A DNA stretch of 18,478 nucleotides, taken from contig QQUL01000195.1 of assembly GCA_008501565.1 (NCBI GenBank), positions 1-18,478 of the forward strand. Reading direction: 5' to 3'. Made by a program: the position numbers and the translations under genes. A model generated the notes under the pieces. It searched no databases and was not told the origin of the DNA. It saw only the letters and a program-made list of their open reading frames with translations. Below, in pieces: positions 14,139 to 18,478 of the stretch. Origin of the DNA: Armatimonadota bacterium. Its GTDB lineage: Bacteria; Actinomycetota; Acidimicrobiia; Spongiisociales; UBA5794. The stretch's first letter is position 1, and every line of letters begins with the position of its first letter.

Positions 14139-14904
14139 GAAGGAAAAGCACGAGCTCGACGATCTGTGGGCGTCCTACAAGGCGACCGGGGATGAACGTG
14201 CGCGCGAGGGCCTCATTCTCCACTACTCGCCTCTGGTGAAGTTCGTTGCCGGCAGGGTCGGGTCCGGTCTCCCCAAGAACGTCGATCACTCTGACCTCGT
14301 CTCATTCGGGACCTTCGGCCTCATCGATGCCGTCGACAAGTTCGAACCAGAACGAGGTTTCAAGTTCGAGACCTATGCGGTCAACCGCATCAAGGGTGCA
14401 ATCCTCGATGAGCTCCGCGCTCTCGACTGGGTGCCTCGTTCGGTGCGTGCCAGGGCGCGCGAGATCCAGCGAACCATGGCCGAGCTCGAGCATCGACTCC
14501 AGCGCACCCCGACCGAGGAGGAGGTCGCTGAAGCGATGGAGGTTCCTGTGGGAACGCTCCGGGATCACCTCGGCGAAATCGCCAACCTCGGGTTCGTGGC
14601 GCTCGATGAGCTCCTGAATCCTTCCGAGCGGGAATCGGGTTCGATGACCGAGATGATCGCTGACAAGACGGCTGTTGACCCGTCGAGGAACTTTGAGAAG
14701 GAAGAAACGAGATACCTGCTCGCAGACTCGATCAACCGTCTCCCCGACCGAGAGCGGCTCGTGCTCACCCTCTACTACTACGAGGGTCTCACCCTCGCCG
14801 AAATCGGCGGTGTTCTCAACGTCACCGAATCGCGGATCTGCCAGATCCATACAAAGGCGGTCATGAGTCTGCGGAACCGATTCATCGAACCGGCGTATCG
14901 ATAG
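14131..14904 (+). CDS. whiG: RNA polymerase sigma factor, WhiG/FliA family
   Basis: The 257-residue protein is a group 3 sigma factor. Region 1.2/2.1 begins 'LWASYKATGDERAREGLILHYSPLVKFVAGRVGSGLP'-like (residues 11-47). The core-binding and -10 recognition region includes 'FGLIDAVDKFEPERGFKFETYA' and 'RIKGAILDELRALDWVPRSVR'. Region 3 is 'RTPTEEEVAEAM', and region 4 with the -35 helix is 'LPDRERLVLTLYYYEGLTLAEIGGVLNVTESRICQIH' (in parts). In Streptomyces WhiG starts sporulation, and in motile bacteria FliA drives flagellar genes. No flagellar or sporulation gene is in this window, so the regulon is unknown. The GTG start lies 8 bp before the end of the xer gene, so the two are co-transcribed. 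Confidence 0.95.
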   Translation: MPEKEKHELDDLWASYKATGDERAREGLILHYSPLVKFVAGRVGSGLPKNVDHSDLVSFGTFGLIDAVDKFEPERGFKFETYAVNRIKGAILDELRALDWVPRSVRARAREIQRTMAELEHRLQRTPTEEEVAEAMEVPVGTLRDHLGEIANLGFVALDELLNPSERESGSMTEMIADKTAVDPSRNFEKEETRYLLADSINRLPDRERLVLTLYYYEGLTLAEIGGVLNVTESRICQIHTKAVMSLRNRFIEPAYR

Positions 14905-14995
14905 CGAACGCTGCGATCTGAAAGCTGGATACCGAGGAGCTCGGTAAGTCGTACGCCGTCAGTATCCTTCCCTCATCAATCACGTTCACCGCAAT

Positions 14996-15062
14996 CCCCG
15001 TGTGGTGCGTCCGGAAACGGATGTTCGGGGGCTCAAAGGGTGTTCGGAAGCAGAACCCGAAC
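14996..15062 (+). promoter_or_regulatory. Structured leader of rpsB with two hairpins
   Basis: The 171-bp gap before rpsB holds two possible stem-loops. The first pairs CCCCG (14996-15000) with CGGGG (15026-15030) and contains an inner stem TCCG/CGGA closed by a GAAA (GNRA-type) tetraloop (15010-15021). The second pairs GTTCGG (15042-15047) with CCGAAC (15057-15062) and abuts the Shine-Dalgarno AAGGAGA at 15063-15069. A possible -10, TATCCT, is at 14963-14968. Ribosomal proteins including S2 often control their own mRNA through leader structures. That function here is inference. Confidence 0.45.
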
Positions 15063-15075
15063 AAGGAGACAGACA

Positions 15076-15804
15076 ATGGCTGTTATCGCCATGCGCCAGC
15101 TGCTCGAAGCTGGCGTCCACTTCGGTCATCAGACCTCACGGTGGAACCCAAAGATGCGTCCGTGGATATTCTCGGAACGCAACGGCATTCACATCCTCGA
15201 CCTCCGGCAGACGCTTGAGGCTGCAGAAGAGGCCTACCAGATGGCCTACAACATCACAGCCGACGGCGGAACGGTGATGTTCGTCGGTACCAAGAAGCAG
15301 GCCCAGCCTGCAATCGAGGAAGCCGCGAAGCGGTCCAACATGCCCTATGTCAACCACCGTTGGCTCGGAGGGATGCTCACCAACTTCCAGACAATCCACA
15401 AGCGGATTCTCTACATGCACGAGCTTGAGCAGATGGAAACCACCGGTGAGATGGATCAACTCCCGAAGAAGGAACGCCTTCGTCTCCGCCGTGAGCTGGT
15501 CAAGCTTCAGGCAGTGCTCGGTGGTGTCGCCAACCTTCGACGCCCGCCCGATGCCGTGTTCATTGTTGACATCAACGCCGAACACATCGCGGTTGCCGAG
15601 GCAAACAGGCTCGGTATCCCCGTGATAGCTCTTGTCGATACGAACTGTGATCCAGACATGATCGACCTTGTGATCCCCGGCAACGACGACGCTATCCGCG
15701 CTGCCCATCTGCTTGCCGGTGTTGTTGCAGACGGCTGTATCGCTGGCGCCGAAATCGCGAATGCAAAGCGCAAGGATGCGCCGCAGACAGAGACCAAGGA
15801 GTAA
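15076..15804 (+). CDS. rpsB: 30S ribosomal protein S2
   Basis: S2 binds late to the 30S subunit and is needed to hold S1 or to complete the platform. The 242-residue protein has the family start 'MAVIAMRQLLEAGVHFGHQT' and 'RWNPKMRPWIF'. It also has 'FVGTKKQAQPAIEEAAKRS', 'NHRWLGGMLTNFQTI', 'PDAVFIVDINAEHIAVAEA' and 'IPVIALVDTNCDPDMIDLVI' (consecutive conserved blocks). ATG 15076 with AAGGAGA 6 nt upstream is the right start. The frame extends to GTG 15040, but that part lies in the leader hairpins. tsf follows after 2 bp. Confidence 0.98.
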   Translation: MAVIAMRQLLEAGVHFGHQTSRWNPKMRPWIFSERNGIHILDLRQTLEAAEEAYQMAYNITADGGTVMFVGTKKQAQPAIEEAAKRSNMPYVNHRWLGGMLTNFQTIHKRILYMHELEQMETTGEMDQLPKKERLRLRRELVKLQAVLGGVANLRRPPDAVFIVDINAEHIAVAEANRLGIPVIALVDTNCDPDMIDLVIPGNDDAIRAAHLLAGVVADGCIAGAEIANAKRKDAPQTETKE

Positions 15805-15806
15805 CG

Positions 15807-16418
15807 GTGGCAGATTTCACCGCTCAAGACGTCCAAGCCCTCAGGAAGTCAACCGGGGCCGGGATGATGGATGCCAAGAAGGCTCTCACCGAAACCGGTG
15901 GTGACATGGACAAGGCCGCTGACTACCTTCGTGAGAAGGGGATCGCTGCCGCTGCGAAGCGTGCCGATCGCGAGCAGGGCGAAGGGGTTGTCGGTGTCTA
16001 CATGCACAACCAAGCCGGACGCCCTGTCCTCGGTGTCCTGATCGGACTCGCATCAGAAACCGATTTCGTTGCCAAGAGCGAGGAGTTCCGGATAACTGCA
16101 AACGACATCGCCATGCACGCCGCCGCTACCCGGCCGCAGTGGATTGCTCGGGACGACGTCCCCGAAGATGTCGTTGCGAAAGAGAAGGAGCTCATTGCGG
16201 CGCAGGCACGCAACGAGGGCAAGCCTGATGAGATCATCGAGAAGATCGTCTCGGGGCGTATCGAATCGTTCTACAAGGACAATGTCCTCGTGGATCAGGT
16301 GTTCGTGAAGTCCGACACGTTCGAAGGAACCGTGGGCGAACTTGTTCAGCAGTTGGCGGTCAAGATGGGCGAGAACATTTCTGTCTCGTCCATGGCTAGG
16401 GTCGCGATCGGGGAGTGA
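15807..16418 (+). CDS. tsf: Translation elongation factor Ts, short form
   Basis: EF-Ts exchanges GDP on EF-Tu. The N-terminal UBA-like domain is 'DVQALRKSTGAGMMDAKKAL', and the EF-Tu-contacting 'TDFVAK' is at residues 85-90. At 203 residues it is much shorter than E. coli EF-Ts (283) or the usual actinobacterial forms (about 270). It matches the short forms known from Thermus and other lineages, in which part of the core domain is missing. The end 'VGELVQQLAVKMGENISVSS' is intact, so this is not a truncation. The start is GTG 15807 with AAGGAG from the end of rpsB upstream. Confidence 0.97.
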   Translation: MADFTAQDVQALRKSTGAGMMDAKKALTETGGDMDKAADYLREKGIAAAAKRADREQGEGVVGVYMHNQAGRPVLGVLIGLASETDFVAKSEEFRITANDIAMHAAATRPQWIARDDVPEDVVAKEKELIAAQARNEGKPDEIIEKIVSGRIESFYKDNVLVDQVFVKSDTFEGTVGELVQQLAVKMGENISVSSMARVAIGE

Positions 16419-16441
16419 CCAACGGACTCGGGAGCACAGAG

Positions 16442-17164
16442 ATGGCAAAACGCAGAGTCGTACTGAAACTGTCAGGTGAAGCGTTTGCCGATGCCGAACT
16501 CGGATACGGGATCGACCCGGCAACTGTTGATCGCATCGCAGCCGAAATCGCCGCTTCGAGCGCTGAGGGCCACGAAATAGCAATCGTCGTCGGCGGTGGA
16601 AACATCTTCCGAGGACTCTCCGGAGCGGCGAGCAACATGGATCGGGCGAATGCCGACTACATGGGCATGCTTGCGACCGTCATCAATGCCGTCGCCATCC
16701 GTGACGCCCTGGAACGAGCCGGTGTCGAGTGCCGTGTCCAAACGGCCATCAACATCCAACAGGTTGCGGAACCCTACATTCGGCTCCGTGCGATCCGACA
16801 TCTCGAGAAGGGACGCATCGTTGTGTTTGCCGCGGGCACGGGGAACCCGTTCTTCACCACCGATACCACCGCTGCATTGCGGGCGGCCGAGATCGGCGCC
16901 GATGCCGTCTTGAAGGCAACCAAGGTGGATGGCATCTACACGGCGGATCCCACAACGGATCCGAATGCGACCTTCATGGAAGAACTCGACTACATGCACG
17001 CGATCTCCGAACAGCTCGGGGTGATGGATGCAACCGCAGTTACGATGTGCATGGAAAACGGTCTACCGATCCGAGTGTTCAACATGTTGGAGCCGGGAAA
17101 CATCGGGAAGGCCGTGCGAGGCGATGCCGTTGGCACGCTTGTCGAGGCTGGGAGAAGCGAATGA
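16442..17164 (+). CDS. pyrH: UMP kinase
   Basis: PyrH phosphorylates UMP to UDP in pyrimidine synthesis. The 240-residue protein is the normal bacterial length. It has 'VVLKLSGEAFAD', the 'IVVGGGNIFRG' glycine loop, 'DYMGMLATVINAVAI', 'FAAGTGNPFFTTDTTAALRA' and 'GADAVLKATKVDGIYTADP'. I chose ATG 16442 because it begins at the conserved N-terminus with GGAG 11 nt upstream. An in-frame GTG at 16415 overlaps the tsf stop and would add nine non-conserved residues. Its TGA overlaps the frr ATG. Confidence 0.97.
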   Translation: MAKRRVVLKLSGEAFADAELGYGIDPATVDRIAAEIAASSAEGHEIAIVVGGGNIFRGLSGAASNMDRANADYMGMLATVINAVAIRDALERAGVECRVQTAINIQQVAEPYIRLRAIRHLEKGRIVVFAAGTGNPFFTTDTTAALRAAEIGADAVLKATKVDGIYTADPTTDPNATFMEELDYMHAISEQLGVMDATAVTMCMENGLPIRVFNMLEPGNIGKAVRGDAVGTLVEAGRSE

Positions 17165-17706
17165 TCAACGAACTGCTCAAGGATGCAGAAACGAAGATGG
17201 GCCAGGCGGTGGAGCACACGATCAACGAGTTCTCCGGTGTTCGCACCGGGCGTGCGAACGCGGGGTTGCTGAGTCGCGTCACCGTCGACTACTACGGCAC
17301 GCGCACGCCGCTCCAACAGCTTGCATCGTTCTCCGTACCGGAGGCTCGCATGCTGATTGTCCAGCCGTACGACAAGGGCGCCATCGCCGACATCGAACGT
17401 GGGATTCAAGAGGCCGACCTCGGACTGAACCCTTCGAACGATGGGAACATCATCCGCCTTGCCTTTCCGTCGCTCACGGAGGAGCGTCGCCGCGACCTGA
17501 TCAAGGTGGTTCGCAACCTCGCCGAGGAGGGTCGCATCGCGATCCGTAACATCCGGCGACACGCCAAGGACGCGATCGAAAGCGAAGACGTGTCTGAGGA
17601 CGACATCTACCGGGCGGAGGACCAGCTCCAGAAGCTCACAGACAAACAGACGCACATCATTGACGAAGCTCTCGAACGTAAGGAAGAAGAGTTACTCGAA
17701 GTGTGA
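17161..17706 (+). CDS. frr: Ribosome recycling factor
   Basis: RRF splits post-termination ribosomes together with EF-G. The 181-residue protein begins at ATG 17161, overlapping the pyrH stop as ATGA. Family motifs are 'GVRTGRANAGLL', 'VDYYGTRTPLQQLASFSVPEARM', 'IQEADLGLNPSNDGNIIRLAFP', 'LTEERRRDLIKVVR' and the C-terminal coiled helix ending 'HIIDEALERKEEELLEV'. The frame stays open upstream within pyrH, but those residues do not belong to RRF. It closes the rpsB-tsf-pyrH-frr translation cluster. Confidence 0.98.
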   Translation: MINELLKDAETKMGQAVEHTINEFSGVRTGRANAGLLSRVTVDYYGTRTPLQQLASFSVPEARMLIVQPYDKGAIADIERGIQEADLGLNPSNDGNIIRLAFPSLTEERRRDLIKVVRNLAEEGRIAIRNIRRHAKDAIESEDVSEDDIYRAEDQLQKLTDKQTHIIDEALERKEEELLEV

Positions 17707-17745
17707 GTCAGCCAGCGATTACGCAACTCTGACACCCAATTCCGG

Positions 17746-17751
17746 TACCGT
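17746..17751 (+). promoter_or_regulatory. Possible -10 TACCGT before acidic ORF
   Basis: TACCGT lies 8 nt before ATG 17760 in the 53-bp gap after frr. GGAG at 17752-17755 would also serve as a close Shine-Dalgarno on a longer transcript, so both modes of translation are possible. Confidence 0.4.
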
Positions 17752-17759
17752 GGAGCAAC

Positions 17760-18478
17760 ATGCCAGACGATCCGCGCAACGAGCCCGACGCATCTGACTT
17801 CGACGATTGGCTGTCGGCGGAATCGGCGCCTCCGACGGACCCCACCGCGCCGTCGTCCGATGGTGACGACGATACGGAGGGTGCTTCAATTTTCAAACCG
17901 CCGGACGATGCCGATGAGGATGTTGACACCGAACCCGAGGACGAATCGGTGCCCGCTGGTGAAGTCGAAACTCCGGACGAGATCGAACCCGAGCCACACG
18001 AAACGGGCGAGATCGAGGTCGTCGAGATAGCGGAACAGACGGTCGAAGCTGATGTGGATGAAGATCCTGTGGGGGCATTTGTCGAGTTTGAAGCATTCGA
18101 CGGCGGAGCCGAAGCCGACACGGGCGAACTGGAGATCGTGGTCGATGTTGATGAGGACCACGGTGTCGTCGAATACCTGGATCCGTTTCAAGACACGACC
18201 GAAGGAGTGTTCGTCGGTGAGATGGTTGCCGAGGAGGAAGCGGCCATCGGCGCGGTGTCGTTCGGAGATCTCTGGGGCGACGACTCCACCGGCGAAACCA
18301 GTTCCATTCCCGACGCCGACCCTACCGAGGCGTTCTCGTTCAAGGAGGGCGGCGGCCTCCATGGGACCACCCGTGAGCATGCAGGGCTCGCCGAGGTGAT
18401 TGCCGCTGCCGATACCCAGGACACCGAACAGGTCGCTCTTGTCGCCGAGATTCCGGGTCTGGAACCCACCGTCGTCGG
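17760..18478 (+). CDS. Very acidic protein, C-terminus outside window, possible CdsA N-terminal extension
   Basis: The frame is open from ATG 17760 to the window edge (239 full codons). The sequence is low-complexity and rich in Asp and Glu, with few basic residues and no membrane segment or signal peptide so far. It is probably disordered. It carries short patches such as 'DDWLSAESAPP', 'FGDLWGDD' and 'AEIPGLEPTVVG' near the end. Position right after frr is where cdsA (phosphatidate cytidylyltransferase) is found in most actinobacteria. One reading is that this is a long acidic extension of CdsA. A separate acidic protein is equally possible. The opposite strand is also open but Ser-rich, as expected from a shadow of Asp/Glu codons. 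Confidence 0.7.
   Translation, partial: MPDDPRNEPDASDFDDWLSAESAPPTDPTAPSSDGDDDTEGASIFKPPDDADEDVDTEPEDESVPAGEVETPDEIEPEPHETGEIEVVEIAEQTVEADVDEDPVGAFVEFEAFDGGAEADTGELEIVVDVDEDHGVVEYLDPFQDTTEGVFVGEMVAEEEAAIGAVSFGDLWGDDSTGETSSIPDADPTEAFSFKEGGGLHGTTREHAGLAEVIAAADTQDTEQVALVAEIPGLEPTVV

Noticed and set aside
16415..16441. GTG 16415 as pyrH start
   Set aside because: It would add nine non-conserved residues. ATG 16442 begins at the conserved family N-terminus with a GGAG upstream.
17708..18121. 137-codon Ser-rich minus-strand frame
   Set aside because: Ser runs are the reverse complement of Asp/Glu codons in the acidic plus-strand ORF. The plus frame has an upstream promoter and gene context.

Overview
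This 18.5 kb window is a compact, high-GC bacterial chromosome segment. The gene set points to Actinomycetota. The clearest marker is a full-length DUF2469 protein between lepB and yraN. The run trmD-rplS-lepB-DUF2469-yraN-comM-dprA-xer-whiG-rpsB-tsf-pyrH-frr is the order familiar from actinobacterial chromosomes. The short EF-Ts, the many unfamiliar inserted genes and the leaderless promoters suggest a lineage away from Streptomyces and Mycobacterium, possibly Acidimicrobiia. That placement is inference.

Layout. Positions 1-834 (minus) hold the start of a kelch-like lipoprotein gene cut by the window edge. Its upstream region carries a promoter, a possible 13-codon leader ORF and a 7-bp tandem repeat. 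Positions 930-3654 (minus) are a three-gene heme-type ABC importer (binding lipoprotein, permease, ATPase) joined by 4-bp overlaps. A TetR regulator diverges from it and runs 2 bp short of trmD. trmD, rplS, a 3-methyladenine-DNA-glycosylase-like gene and lepB follow in one direction. DUF2469 and yraN come next, each apparently with its own promoter. A small Zn-ribbon-like gene runs against yraN and overlaps its end. A crotonase-family enzyme and a 675-residue single-pass membrane protein of unknown function follow. Positions 10832-14904 are comM-dprA-xer-whiG, all overlapping or closely packed. After a structured 171-bp leader come rpsB, tsf, pyrH and frr. The window ends inside a very acidic ORF at the place where cdsA is expected.

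How the genes fit together. The window combines heme or iron uptake and its likely regulator, tRNA and ribosome maturation (TrmD, L19, S2, EF-Ts, RRF), protein export (LepB), DNA processing, repair and recombination (AlkA-like, YraN, ComM, DprA, Xer), UMP phosphorylation, and an alternative sigma factor.

The most striking non-coding signal is a recurring TACGCT-like -10 hexamer placed 6-8 nt before start codons, which suggests widespread leaderless transcription. The least explained proteins are the coiled-coil/transmembrane protein at 8728-10755 and the acidic ORF at 17760-18478. I found no rRNA, tRNA, CRISPR array, transposase or phage gene, and no defence or otherwise clearly new multi-gene system. 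No gene-free stretch exceeds 300 bp.
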